From contig JAQFVV010006697.1 in the NCBI GenBank assembly GCA_028023455.1, positions 310,001-374,000 of the forward strand: 64,000 bases of DNA. The letters run 5' to 3'. Under the pieces are notes generated by a model. That model was not told the DNA's origin and did no database searches. It saw only the letters and a list, made by a program, of their open reading frames with translations. Below, one piece after another: positions 34,994 to 48,173 of this stretch. This DNA comes from Epiperipatus broadwayi. Taxonomy: Eukaryota; Onychophora; Udeonychophora; Euonychophora; Peripatidae. Positions within the stretch are counted from its first letter, which is position 1; every line of letters starts with the position of its first letter. The translations under genes were made by a program, and so were the position numbers.

Positions 34994-35051
34994 TACTATA
35001 AATATATATATATATATATATATAGATATATATATATATATATATATATCT
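34930..35051. repeat. Compound (CT)n/(TA)n/(GA)n microsatellite
   Basis: Runs of CT, then TA, then 'agagagagat', then TA again. CT and GA on either side of TA make it partly self-complementary. Confidence 0.9.
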
Positions 35052-35274
35052 GGGCCCCTCTAATATTTATAGTAAAACATTTTAATAAAAAATTGATACT
35101 TTAATAGCTTATTTACTGGCCTAAAATTTAAATGTAGATAAAATGGCAGATGGAAAGTTTTACAAACATTGTAACATGCGTGGATCAGGTTTGATCATAG
35201 TCTAGTAATCTAGAATGATGTGAAGCATGGATCTGGCCTACAAATCCATCTTCTTCAATATATATATATATATA
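35052..35274. other. Non-coding stretch between microsatellite and satellite units
   Basis: Holds the second copy of a ~60-bp dispersed phrase (about 35198-35258, cf. 30098-30160) and a short TA run. No gene. Confidence 0.4.
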
Positions 35275-36636
35275 ATTAATAAAATAAAACATGAAATGTG
35301 TAACTTGCTTTTAAGCTCATACTAAAATGTTCACTAGGTGGCTCTTACCACTAGCTCCTAACAAGCTTTAACTATAAGTGCCAAAAGAGAAAGAATTCAA
35401 AATCTCTATCAGAAAATCTTCATCCCCAGACCAATTGTTTTCGAGCTTATGGCTGACCTAGTGAGGAATTAACATTTCAGACACTGGATCTAAAACTCTA
35501 ACTCAAGCGTCAGCACCTATTTAATATGTTACTATCAATTTTAAAACTTGAATTTTTCAGACACATAAATGTCTTCAAATCCAGCTTTACAAACCAGATA
35601 GCTGAACTCAGTTCAGTTTCACCATATATTAATAGCCAAAGCAATATAAAATCGCAAAAGCCTTCAAGGATACACTTATAATAATTAATAAAAGAAGGCA
35701 CACAATATGTGTCTTGCTTTTAAGCTTGTACTAAAATGTTCACTAGATATAGCTTATCAATAGCTCCTAACAAGCTTTAATTACAAGTGCCAAAAGAGAA
35801 AAAATTCAAAATCTCCAATGAAAATCTTCATCCCCAGGTTTCAAGCTTATGACTCCCCTCAGTGAGAAGCTAGGATTTCAGACACTAGATTTAAAACTTC
35901 AAATCAAGTGTCAGCACTTATTTAATATGTTACTAAAAATTTGGTGAAACTGAACTGAATTCAGAACCATATAGCTATCTGATTTGTAAAGCTGGATTTG
36001 AAGATATTCATGTATCTGAAAAATTCAAGTTTTTAAATTGATAGTAACATATTAAATAAGTGCTGACGCTTGAGTGAGAGTTTTAGATCTAGTGTCTGAA
36101 ATTCTATCTCCTCACTGAGGTGAGCCATAAGTGTGAAACCAATTCCTCTGGGGATGAGGATTTTCTGATAGAGATTTTGAATTCTTTCTCTTTTGGCACT
36201 TATAGTTGAAACTTCTTAGGAGCTAGTGGTAAGTTCGCCTAGTGAACATTTTAGTACAAGCTTAAAAGCAAGTTACACATTCTGTCTCATTTTATTAGTT
36301 ATTATAAGTGTACTGTTGAAGGCTTTTGCAATCTTATATTGCTTTGGCTATTAATATATGGTGATATTGAACTGAATTCAGACATATATAGCTATCTGGT
36401 TTGTAAAGCTGGATTTGAAGACATTTATGTATCTGAAAAATTCAAATTTTCAAATTTATAGTAATGTATTAAATACATGCTGACACTTGAGTTGGAGTTT
36501 TAGATCTAGTGTCTAAAATCCTAGCTCCTTACTGAGGTTAGCCCTAAGCTCGAAACCAATTAGTGTGGGGATAAGGATTTTCCGATAGAGATTTTAAATT
36601 CTTTCTCTTTTGGTACTTATAATTAAAGCTTGTTAG

Positions 36637-36640
<4 letters not shown>
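35275..36640. repeat. Satellite-like units in head-to-head array (2 direct + 2 inverted)
   Basis: A ~405-bp unit occurs as F1 (about 35275-35680, plus), F2 (35681-35944, plus, truncated), R1 (35945-36358, minus, near full) and R2 (36359-36640, minus, truncated). Shared phrases are 'cttgcttttaagctt', 'aaaatgttcacta', 'ctcctaacaagctttaa', 'gtgccaaaagagaaa' and 'tcagcacttatttaatatg' in F units, with their reverse complements in R units. The strand switch is at 35944/35945. The whole array can fold into a large hairpin. No coding frame is conserved across units. Confidence 0.8.

Positions 36641-36726
<86 letters not shown>
36641..36726. repeat. (TA)n microsatellite, 86 bp
   Basis: Pure TA alternation directly abutting the truncated end of satellite unit R2. 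A 64-codon antisense frame through it is an artefact of the repeat. Confidence 0.95.
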
Positions 36727-36727
<1 letters not shown>

Positions 36728-37703
36728 TGCTCACACACAGGTGAGTGAATACTTAGATTTACAAATGCTTAATGTGGTTATCACCAAATGATAAACAAAG
36801 CCATTTATATTTGCTCACGTGCAGGTGAGTGAATTTTAGGGTTGCAAAATGTTTAATTAGTTTATGACTTTGCAAAACTGACAATATGCTTATACCATCT
36901 TTTATGTCATAACCCATGCTATGATCTATAGTAGAAATCAGTAATAGTTAGAGTGATCAATTTATTGGTAACTGATGGGGATTATATTATTAAGTTTACT
37001 AAGTTTAAACATAACTTATAATGATATTTGCATGATATTATATGTAATTGCTACACAGATAAATGCATTAATTCAGATTTCCAATCGAATCAAAGCCAAT
37101 GTTAATTTCTATAAAAGGTTGAACTATGTTGGGCAGTCAAACGTCAGATTCTAGGGTGTTACAAACTATAGTATCAGAATATCTGCATCTTGAATGTCAT
37201 TACCTAGTAATCAGTTTCCCAGACAAAGATATTTACTAGAGCTACTTACTATAATATAAAGAGGCCCTTTTATTCAAATGAATGTAACAGTGGCTTAACA
37301 AGCCCTTGGAACGCTTTGGTTCCTTCAAATACAAATAAATGTCACAGTTGTAGTAACTTTCCAGGCTTGACTTGATGTGGAAACGATACTGATGTAGGCC
37401 ATTATATGCATAGCAAGAAGTTATGCATATTTGTACTAACTAGCAACACATTTGCTATACTAATTTAATATTTCATAAATTAATTACGCCAAATCTTAGC
37501 TTCTATCAGTGCCACTACCACTGGTCAGTTCATAAATAGTATTACTTAGTCTCACTACAAAGGCAATAATAAGAATCTGATTTAAAGGATATCTGTATAG
37601 TCTAATCTCTAATTAAGGAGAGTTATGCAAATTAAGGATTTATTAAGATTTAAAGTATTACTTATATGCTGTATAACTCACATCTAATATTAAGTAAATA
37701 TTG
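36727..37703. other. AT-rich non-coding stretch
   Basis: Near the left end 'gctcac(acac/gtgc)aggtgagtgaat' occurs twice (about 36730 and 36817), a short tandem remnant. No gene recognised. Confidence 0.45.
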
Positions 37704-37756
37704 ATTTTTAAATAACTTAAGCAAAAGATTGCTTTTTAAAATAGCTTATGCAAATA
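37704..37756 (+). repeat. ~27-bp tandem repeat, left remnant (2 units)
   Basis: Two units of the type 'tttttaaataacttaagcaa'. The array resumes at 38914 on the other side of the pogo/Tigger element, so the transposon inserted within it at TA. Confidence 0.7.
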
Positions 37757-38913
37757 CACCTGGGTCTGTTTTTACGCGGACTTATTTAACACGATTTTGA
37801 AGTTACGCAATTCGTGTTTCACCGGAAGTTGAACTGCGATAATGTGCTATTACTTTAAATAATAAATTTCGCGCACTTACATTATATTGAAAGTAATGGC
37901 ACATTATTGGGATTCGATTTTCATCTTAGTAATTTCAATATTTTCAGTGCTTTATAATAGTAAGATTTTATGCAATAATGAAATTAAAATCATGATTTCC
38001 ACATTTTATGTATACACATTAAATTTTACAAGATTATAATGTAAATTTGTTCAAACATTGTGCGTGTTAATTTTGCACTTTAAATCACATTCTGTTTTTG
38101 CTTTTTAAAAAAGAACATAATCAATTATTAATCATTTAGTGTCCACAAGTTTATTTTTAAAAGGTGAGTAATAGCAGTGAAATGAAATTTGATTTTTAAA
38201 TGGAATTGAAAATTAAAAAATTGAAGACAAATATAAAAGTTTAGATACAGAAGAAAATGTAGAAAAAGATAATGAAACAGAAGTAGAACCTGTTCCTTTC
38301 ACAGCAAAAATGATTCGAGAAGGTCTTCAACTTTCTAATCAGTTGGCAAATTATTTTCTTATAAATGACACTAATCACGAATGTGCTCTTAAATTCCAAT
38401 GAGAGCTAAATGGTTGTATGTCTGGATATCACATTCATAAACAATTAATAAAATCATCTCAAAGATTAATTACTAATTACATTGTCACCAGAAAACAACA
38501 CATGAGAGTGAAGTTGGCACTTCCTCTTGTGAAGAATCAAAAACCAGTTTGCAAACGAACTTGTTTACCAGTAAATAGTGATAATAATTAAAACATGTAT
38601 AAAAAAATGTATGCATAAAATACATATTGTTTTGAATAAAATTAAATATTATAGTTAAAAAATAGTTTAAAAAGTTTGTCTTGTATCAATTTTTTTCAAA
38701 TTTGGAATTTCTTATTAGTCATATTTTATTTCCTTATTTTTTTTTGTGCGAATTTTAAAGTAATTTTACATTGGTGCTTTGCTTTTACGTGAATTTTGAA
38801 AAATCACAGACCGCATCCCCCTTTTTCAATGTAAGTTACATCTATTTTTGCATGATTTCGTTTGCACATGTTTTCTGAGGAACCTATCTATCGCATAAAA
38901 CGAGACCCAGGTG
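37757..38913 (+). mobile_element. Deleted pogo/Tigger-like DNA transposon (1157 bp)
   Basis: Terminal inverted repeats: the left end reads CACCTGGGTCTGTTTTTACG and the right end, read from the other strand, CACCTGGGTCTCGTTTTATG. TA lies immediately outside each end (37755-37756, 38914-38915), the target duplication of the Tc1/mariner/pogo superfamily. The interior keeps only a C-terminal piece of a transposase-like frame (38220-38591), so it is an internally deleted, non-autonomous copy. TIRs with a 'TTTTACGCGG'-like inner part are typical of Tigger elements (family knowledge). Confidence 0.8.
38220..38591 (+). pseudogene. Tigger/pogo transposase C-terminal fragment
   Basis: A 124-codon frame, broken once by TGA at 38400-38402 and ended by TAA at 38589. 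The readable part includes MIREGLQLSNQLANYFLI and LKFQ before the stop, then ELNGCMSGYHIHKQL and SQRLITNYIV. This resembles the tail of Tigger/jerky-type transposases (acidic linker, an Asn/Leu helix, a final Ser-Gln-x-Leu-Ile-x-x-Tyr segment). The catalytic DDE core and the HTH domain are missing. The stop is one transition away from an Arg CGA codon, consistent with CpG decay. Assignment rests on motif memory plus the TIRs. Confidence 0.6.
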
Positions 38914-39015
38914 TATTCATTTTAAATAGCTTACGCAAAATATCACTTTTAAATAACTTACACAAAATATGTGTTTTAAATAACTTATGCAAAATATGCA
39001 TTTCAAATAATTTAT
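38914..39015 (+). repeat. ~27-bp tandem repeat, right part (about 4 units)
   Basis: Units such as 'ttttaaataacttatgcaaa' plus 'atatgc', four in a row and increasingly diverged. They continue the array at 37704-37756 interrupted by the transposon. Confidence 0.75.
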
Positions 39016-41422
39016 TTTGTGCATTATAAGTAACTTATTCCCTCTAGTGTAAATAATAGTTTGATTGCAGAAGGGGGTTTTGCCTATACTTCTTTATTAT
39101 AATATTCTAACATAATGAAAAGGTGCTTAATTGCCCCTCTGATAATTATTAAACCCCACAAAACTTTGTTCTGATGAACATAGCATAAATTAATAAACAT
39201 GAAATTAAAACTAAATATAGATAGCATAAGAACAAATTGCAGAAAACGATCAATAAATTTATAATTTAGAAATGAAGAATTTGTTGAATGGTTTTATAGA
39301 ATCTAAATATTTATGATTACTTAAAATATTTATGATCAAGGAAGAATTTTGAGAGTGCTCTAAGGTTTAAAGTAAATTTAAAATAAACAGTTTAGTTTAA
39401 CATTTAAATAATATAATTAAATATGAGACTTGGTTACTTAGCTAGCTTTTAATTTAGAATTGGTTTAGTAATGAAATTAACATATTCTGCAGAATAATTT
39501 ACTAATAATACCTGGTAGTAAGTTTTTCAAGACATTCTTCACTGTGTGACTTCTCTCTATTAAACAATCTGTGGCCTTTCTTGGCTTAAGTCTGGATGCA
39601 GCTTTGTATGTTACTTCAGTTGCAGCTTTCCTCCATCACATGGGTCAAGAACTCTGTAGTATTTCAGGTGTAGCTTCTCCATCACTGGGATTGGGCTGAG
39701 GTTGATGTTTTCTTCCATTCTGTAGCAGTTTTTCCATGAGAGATAGACAGCAGCCTATCATCCCTCTAACCAAAAATTCTCATTTTAACAGCTTTAGTAA
39801 TGTCTTGGTCAAAGTAATGCATGAACAGTCTTTTAATTATTTTTCAACACTGGTCTTTCAGAAAAATGTGTATCAGCAGCTTTTTGATGGCTACTACAGA
39901 CTTTTTTATATCCTATTTTTGACAGTATATCCCTCCCCCTTTTACTTTCACAATGCCACTTGTTTACTGGCTTCGAACTTTGCCTTTAAATAAATTTCCA
40001 CTTAGTAAAATATTCACCACAGCTAAATCCGAGTTAAAAGCTGTATTCCCTTGGGTTTCCCAATTGCATTTAGTATGAATTTATGCCTGCCTGGATTTTC
40101 TAATTTGTTTTTGATTATAATTTTCAATGAGGTCAATTTTCAGCCAAAAGATTATTTTTAGATGAAATGTTAAAGGTCATAAACAAATTACAGCTTGTGT
40201 AATTTTAAACAAACAATAGAACTCGAAAAATATTTAAAATGAATATTAAAACTTAAATGAATAATTTTATAAATTTAACCTTATTGTTTTGTTATATACA
40301 TAAATTCTAACTACACACTGCTATGTTTACTTTAGTTTTAACAAGCGTAAAGGAATATGTGCATATATGAATATTTATGACTGCATTTTCATATTATAGT
40401 TAACAAGGTGATTATACATGCACATACTCGGCAATATTACAAGCACACTCTAAGTTTTAAATTAAACAAATACATGCAATCTGAGTGAAACGAAATACAC
40501 TATTATAAAATATAATAGGTGAAACAGACAGGTAGCTAGATCTAACTTTTTCATTATAATCCAGTTAATTAAGGATAAATTTATAATAGACTTTATAATA
40601 TTTAGGTTTTTAAATAACATATGTATGAATTATCGTAAATACTCAAAACAAAAAAATAGCAATAAAAATAAAAATTATTTATTACAATAAAGATACCCCA
40701 ACATACAAAAACTTTAATATCTTACAATATTATCAGAGTAAGTGTAGAATTTAGAGCGAATGAATGAAAATAAAATAAATACTAAATAAAAGCTTTCTGT
40801 AATATTAATATTATAATAAGTTCTCAATTTTACAGCTTAACTATTCTATCATATTTCCCTATGAATGTATTTAATACTTTTTAAATATCATTTACCAATC
40901 CAGATGTGAAATAAGTGTTGAAGGAGATGTATTACCTTTATTGAAGCCAAATATAGAACTTTAATTTTGAAATTGATTTTTTTATCAGGTTTATATCCTA
41001 AAATACTGGCAAAGCATACAAACAAGATCTTCCTGATTAACTAAAAATGCAACTGAAAATAAGATCACTTTCATCAGCATTAACAAAATAAATCAATTGC
41101 TAGGATTTAGTCATTGCAGTTCACTACACATACTTTATACAAAAGTACATTATGAATAAATCTGCATTTGGGATAGTAAGACAAAGCAAAAAGAAAGTGA
41201 TGGTATGAATTCAAAGATAGAAGTACCTGCACCTTATGGCAACATAAAAGCTGAGACTTTATCTCTAGACATATAAATAATGAGAATGACCCACCAAAAA
41301 GTACAATAAGAATAACATTTGACTTAAATAAAGCATTTTATGCTTACATATTAGGCAAAAAATAATATAATTTCACATGAAATATCATGCCAAATATATA
41401 TATATATATTAACATTACAAGC
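39016..41422. other. AT-rich stretch, no gene recognised
   Basis: An 85-codon plus-strand frame at 39736-39993 lies in a less AT-rich patch (39500-40000). It has no motif I know, and the patch looks like a dispersed repeat rather than an exon (inference). The rest shows nothing beyond short TA runs. Confidence 0.4.
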
Positions 41423-41453
<31 letters not shown>

Positions 41454-41503
41454 TATAGAGAGAGAGAGAGAGAGAGAGGGAGGGAGGGAGGGAGGGAGGG
41501 AGG

Positions 41504-41534
<31 letters not shown>
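41423..41534. repeat. Compound (TA)n-(GA)n-(GGGA)n-(GA)n microsatellite
   Basis: TA, then GA, then eight GGGA-type units, then GA again. It is a strongly purine-skewed tract on the plus strand. Confidence 0.95.
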
Positions 41535-44500
41535 CTAAATCTCTGAAAATATTGGCAAAATAAAAATATACATTATAACAAGAGAGAAGCTAATGCTAAG
41601 TCATTTAAATAATACAAACTGAGGTGTAAAGTCAATAATGTAAACAGTAATGCCAAATATAGCCTAATAAAATAGATTATGGCATAAAAATAATCATGAA
41701 ATATACATCAGCTTTTATAATGTTATTATTAGTATGATAAAATAAAAACATTATGAGAATTTTTGAATAAATGCAGATTACAACTATTTATATAATTATA
41801 TCAAATAGCAATGCCTAAAATAATTAATGGAATATATAGCATAATACAGTATCATAAATATTGATATTTAGAAGCATAACCTTTTACCAAATAAAAATAA
41901 AAATGAAAGTCATCTATTCTTGGCTTTCCAGTCATTGAACCGGACACTGTCATGGTAAATGTCATTCTAAAAACATTGAAGATTTCTCCAACTTATTAAA
42001 ATAGAGCAACATTCAATATATTGTAACGGACCGACAAATATACTATCAACAGTCCTTTAAGAATAAGCTATATATTTAGGTTATATACTCATCCATTCCT
42101 CTAAAGATGTGACAGATACTGACAGCCAAAAGAATGATTAGCATTTCACAATTTTGATATAGATAAAAGAATTCAACCACTGCTCTTAAAATATACAATG
42201 TTCCATGAACACTCAGATGATCATCACATTTCAGTCACTCTAAGCTACTACAACCCATTATAATTTTCTGCAAACACTATTGCACTGCCCTGCTTACATC
42301 CAAGTTTTAGGGGCTATTATTATAAAATATTGCCTTGCTCATCTTTGTGAGTCTTAGAGACAAATATTATACATATATCAAAAAGAACTATACCTTACTC
42401 TCTCTGGAGTCTTAGAGGTAAAATCATGGCAGGAACTACTGTTATCTGCTTCATGATAAATAGTAACTAACATTACAATTTGGGTTGGAGCAGTGAATGA
42501 GATCAATTAGTCACAAGTGACATAAATACATCACATCCTCAAGACAATGACAAAAATTCTCCATCCAACATCAATACTTGCAACAGAACCAATCAAACTC
42601 CAACAATCAAATATCCAATCCAATCTTAAAAATTATATATTTTCTACAATACAAATTTTCCCAATATGGACAAAATTATTACTCTATAATTTAACACCAT
42701 CAATATAATTTTTACATTGAAATTAAGTTGTTTCATGACTGTTTTTATTTCTCATCATAAAAAAATGCAATAAAAGTAACCATCACCATCTAAACATCAG
42801 GCCAAAATATTTCTATACATAAAAAAAAAAATTACACACACAAAAAAAATGCTTTTCCTTTTTTAAACTATACATCTGAAATCAATATGTATACTACACA
42901 TCTCTCAATATGTGGTGTATTTCAAATCCTAATTAGCTTATTTCGAGCCCTAGTTGATGCACCAAAAATGTAATGGACCGACGACTCACCCTCAACCATT
43001 CACTTAAATTCATTCCACAGTATATACTGAAACAAGAATCCGGCCAAGCATGGAAAATTGGAAAGATTCTGTGACACCACAGCCAAAATAGATCTTTACT
43101 ACCATTCACCCTGCATTCATTTGGTAATACATACAGGATCCACCAATTTTCATGTCAATCCATTAAATTCCCAGGATTCAAACCCAGTCGTAATCTGAGT
43201 AGTTACTCTATTCAGGTATAATTTATAAGTATATATCTAGCCAATGTGATCAACGACTTGACATTATGGTTCATATAGTACACTTATTAAGTACCTATTA
43301 TATGTATGTTTCCACATCCAGAGATACGTAAATTCAGTGATGTATTATCAACAAATTATATACAACCCTTGATGTAATATCAATTTAAATTAACAAATTT
43401 ATTTTAACTTAATATAACACATTTAAATATATAAATACACACTTTAAAACACCATAAATATGATTCCTACCACTTCCACATAATCTCATCCAAATAAAAA
43501 ACAAAAAAATAAATAAATACATAAAATAATAATATCATCAACTATGTGTCATTCTTGGTATAGATTGGCATCTACATTCATGCCATCATATAAAAAGAAA
43601 TAATTTATGATCATTAATACTATCTAAATAAATGACACTGTTTTTATCTTTTCTTTTAAAAAATAAATAAATATGATATCATCATATTAATATACAAATT
43701 ATTATTTTGTATATTATAGTTGAATTAATGGGTTTGTTTATGACTGTTATGAGTTATGAGAATTGGAATTGCCATCAATTGATTAAATTAATTATATGTA
43801 TTTATAAGTAATAGTTAGTATGTAACTTGTTAATAAGTGGTTAATATGGATTTAATTAATAATTAACTTTATTACTAAATGTTATGTCTTTAATGGGTCA
43901 AAGAGTAAGTCTTACCTCCCTATATACTCATTTCATCATAGTCCAATCCTTCTTTCTCTTCTAACAAAACCATTTATATTATTTTTTTAAATTTCAAAAA
44001 TACATTTTACATCATGAAATGCACACATTTAAATTCTTTCGTACTTCCAGCTCAAAAATTCAATATGGAAGTATAAAAAAAAATAAAGGAGAGAAAACCT
44101 TACAAAATTTATAATATCAGCATGTCAACCACAACAAAACAAACAATTACATATCAACATAAATTTTCGAATGATTTGATAAACATCTTGACCAACATGA
44201 ACATCTTCTCTTAAATGAAAAAAATTATTGTAAATTGGGAATTTTCAGCATCTCTTATACTTGCTTCATTTTCAAAGTAGTGCATTCAGCAATTTATCCA
44301 TCTCCCACAAGCTGACCAAGTAGTTTGGATAATCTTTGATTTTGCAACTTTCATAATTGATCTATAAAACTTCACATAATATCTGGTAGCCATTGTATAT
44401 ATATATATGTGATGGTGGGAATTCACATCCTTAGATCGTGTTCATCACCCTCTTCAAAACCCATCTGAGTTGCCTTGACCTTTCACAATGACTTTTAGCA

Positions 44501-45589
44501 CACTTGCATCATTCTTACACTAGTATATATATATATACATAAAATTCTTTCCTTATATCAGCAGTGGGCATGTTATAGCTATATAATAAACAAAAGATGA
44601 TTAAAGGCAATTTTTGAATAATAAACATTATTAAGTCTAAACTTTCAACAATCCTAGAATTATCAAATGTTTGATTACGTGAATAAATATTTTTCTTACA
44701 TATCTATAACAAATAGTTCAATAGAATTATAAATAAAATGAGAAAAATTTTGGTGCTTATTATGCTTCAATCAACAGATTATAATTTATTTATTTCTTTA
44801 ATTTCCATAGTTCATATAACAGTTCAATGCTAATGGAAGTATAGTAATATTTCTCCATTTCAGTTTTACTTTTTTTTTCGATATATATATATATATATAT
44901 CAAATTAAACAACTTACAGTTCTATGCATCCTTGTGTGTCCAATTATTCTTTCTTTGAAATGCTGCAAAACGTTTTACCAAAATATAGTTTTCAACTTAT
45001 TTGACTTGCTGTCATTAATAAATAAAGAAAGGAAAATCCTGCGTATAACTTTTCTATACATGTTTTTAATTTTTCCATCCATTATTAAAAAAAAATAGTT
45101 GTTTGTTATTGTTATGGTTACTGCATACGTTCTATTAGGCTTTGTTTCACCTTTCCATTTTATAACACTAGATTATAAAATAGGTTTTTTTTTTCTTTTT
45201 TTTCTTTCTCCACAAAACTTTCTCAACTGTATGAAGAATATCGTTTTGTCAAAGGTTCTTTTAAAATATTAATAAAATGAAATTTAATAATATATTTATG
45301 ATTTTGTTTCAAGCATTTCCAGTTCATTAAACTACAATATAATTTTATTTTTACCATTATATATCATTAACTTACACTGTTCAATAGATGTATTAGCTTT
45401 TATAAATCAACACATCCATGTATATATTTATTATCAAATGCATTTAATGGTAAGGATAGGTATGAGAGTTATAGCGATCCTTACAATATATATATATAAC
45501 AAAAAAGAATAAAAATTTTTAAAATAAAAAAAAAATTAATATAATTAATATAAATAAATAATAATAAAAATCTTTTTATTTTTTTAAAG
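41535..45589. other. AT-rich stretch, no gene recognised
   Basis: No supported coding sequence. Contains a possible decayed LTR element (42022-42985, separate entry), and short TA tracts near 44397, 44524 and 44881. Confidence 0.4.
42022..42985 (-). mobile_element. Possible decayed LTR-element piece, minus strand
   Basis: 'tgtaacggaccgac' at 42022 and 'tgtaatggaccgac' at 42967 are near-identical and 945 bp apart. Read on the minus strand, the second is followed by a few T and then TGGTGCATCAACTAGGGCTC, an LTR-end/PBS arrangement closely resembling the cassette at 20398 in the gypsy LTR (TGGTGCCTCAACTAAGGC). Weak similarity continues to the right of both ('tgtgaca', 'cagccaaaa', 'cattcac'). 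No coding sequence remains. The evidence is limited to these short matches. Confidence 0.35.
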
Positions 45590-45976
45590 TAAAGGAAGAA
45601 GAGAAACGCCCCGGGGTTTTTGGTGCCCCCCCCCTCTCAAAACCCCCCCCCTCCCCCCCCCGGGCGCATGGGAGCAATTCCTTCTTGCCCATACCTTTTT
45701 TTTTTTTTTTTTCCCCCCTCTCCTTCTTTTCTTTTTTTCCGCCCCGGTTTTCCCCCCTTTTTTGCCCCCCCCCCGTGTGGGGGTGGTGGGGGGGGGGTGG
45801 GTGCCCCGGCCCCCCGGGCTTCCCCCCGCCCGGGGGGGGGGGGTCCCCCCCCCTCTCCCTATTGAAAAATTCCATTATTTATTTTGGTTTTTTTTTTTCC
45901 CCCCCGCGGGGGGGTTGGGGGGCGCCCCCTATTTCGGCCGGGGGGCGCCGGAAGAATTTTTTGGGGGCCCCCCCAG
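45590..45976. other. Anomalous GC-rich homopolymer block (probable sequence artefact)
   Basis: Long runs of C, G and T (for example 12-13 C or G in a row), abruptly bounded by ordinary AT-rich DNA. Nearly every dinucleotide is expanded into a homopolymer. The open frames here (78-106 codons, Pro/Gly-rich) are by-products. It looks like a low-quality consensus patch rather than real sequence, though a real G-rich region that sequences badly cannot be excluded. Confidence 0.7.
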
Positions 45977-48173
45977 AAAATATATCACTTTACCATGAAC
46001 ATTGAATAATAAATGTCTAAGTAAACATTAGTACAAATACATATATGTATTGATCTTTAACTTTTGCAAAATATATTTTAAAATAAACATAAATAATGTT
46101 GCATCTTTAAATTATCATATAACATTATATTAACATCTTACTATTATTTTAGAAAACGTATATTGACAATATAATTGAGAAATATTTGTTCCTCTGACAA
46201 ATAATGTATTTTGCAGTAGAGCAGATTCTGAACTAATAATAATGACAAGATAAAATAGTAGGCATTGATAACAAAAGAGGATAAGTTTATAATACTTTAA
46301 TGAATTATTTCAGGCTCTATGATGTTCATATTATCGACAATACAATTTATTCTAGTTGTTACAAAGAAGAGCAACTAATTTAATGATAAATATTATCGAT
46401 CAATTGTACATTATAAATGAATAAGATTCTACGAGTAACAAAAATCAATTAATTTAACTTTATAATTTAAGAATTTTTTTCTTTTGTTGAATTCAGCATG
46501 ATAACAATATTTAGTGAGCAAATAACTTTCAGCTTGCTGATAGCAATAATAAAAATGTCATTTTAAATGTAATAGCGTTTAAAATGATTTATTTTGTTAA
46601 ACAAATGTATACCATTTCTTTAAAATGAACATATTTGACTAATAAAATGTACATTATATTAACTTTAAAAAGGTCAATCATTCTTTCTTAATGTACATTT
46701 AAAATACATTTTAATAATTCAAAAATATATCGGTGTAAACTAAATTAAGTATTTCCTTGATAGAGCATAATTAAATTTAATTAACACACTTATCTGAGGA
46801 CTTATTGCATATATGTGTAGAGATGATAATCTGGACTAACTGATGGTTGCTGATTTAGCATGAAATATGTATATTTATGATTATTTATCTTTTCAATATA
46901 TACGTGTTCAACTGTATCAGTGTTATAAGATAGAGTGGAAAGTGGCGGATCATATGAAAGTCTGTGTTCATATAACCTATATATTACATATATTGATACA
47001 GATACATAATAAGCCTGTATATTAGTTATAACATTCTTCTATTATAAGGCAAGTTCTGTAATCTGGAATATAATAGTCTATTAAATCAAATGATAAATAA
47101 AAAAAACCTCCTTTCAAAATGTGAACCTTTTAGACAAAATATTTTTCTTCTTAAATAAAAATGCTTAATAATACCTAAATAGTTTAAAGTTTTTAGGAGT
47201 CTTAATATTTTTTGTATAGTAAATGTAACTTATAATATATATTTTTAACAAGTAAATTAGAATCAATAACGATTTTTACACAAGATTGATGCTTTATGCA
47301 GAAAGCCATTGAAATACATAAGTCATATAAAAATAATTTAATTATTATTAAATACTTTGTTGACCTTTCCATTGTATTACTCTACAATGTAAATTTCAAG
47401 TATTGAAACTTTGAGTTTAAATCTTCTGAGCCTGGACAAAATTATTTAGCAATTCATATTTTAACTTTTAAAACCAGAAAAAAATTAATAGAAGCAATTA
47501 GAATTTAATAAATTTTGATAAGTATATGTACAAGAAAGTAAGTGAAAAATAAGTATGACATATGTTAGTGTGTTCACTAGTTCTATTTATAACAAAAATC
47601 ATGTGATTGATTTTTAACAAATAAAATTGGCATCCAGTCTACTCACTTTTGGATTGCAGTTATAAAACTTTACAATTTAAAAACTATCCTTGGAAAAATA
47701 CTAAAAATATACTAATTTACATGTCTGACTAGGCATTAATTAATGATTATAATATAAAATATTTTTTTAGAAAAATCTAAATTGTATTACAAGTAAAATA
47801 AAATATTGCATAACATATTATATTATTTCAAATATAATACTATATTATATTATTCCTTTAATCATATTTACATTTTTTAACTGATTTAACCTCCCAGAAC
47901 ATTTTTAAGTAATATTTTTAGAACAAAGACTTTTAAAAATAATTTTTAACATTAAATTAACAAAAAAGTTAAGATAAAAATTTATACCCCATGCATTCTC
48001 ACATACTAATGCATTTTTTTACTTAAAAAATAAATAGCCTAATAAATAAATTTAATTATTTGTCTTCTTCAATAAATTAGTTTAAAATTATTTAATTTAA
48101 TTACTTTTTATAACAATTATCATTTGTTAAACCACTAAACAACACACGATCACTATCTCATACTAGCACATAA
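45977..48173. other. AT-rich stretch, no gene recognised
   Basis: No coding frame, array or known motif found on either strand. Confidence 0.5.

Noticed and set aside
36544-36738. 64-codon frame of alternating Tyr and Ile
   Set aside because: It is a translation of the TA microsatellite.
39736-39993. 85-codon plus-strand frame
   Set aside because: No motif or conserved neighbour; the patch looks like a dispersed repeat rather than an exon, and I cannot support a gene.
45576-46005. Pro/Gly-rich open frames of 78-106 codons on both strands
   Set aside because: They are by-products of C and G homopolymer runs in a patch that looks like bad sequence.
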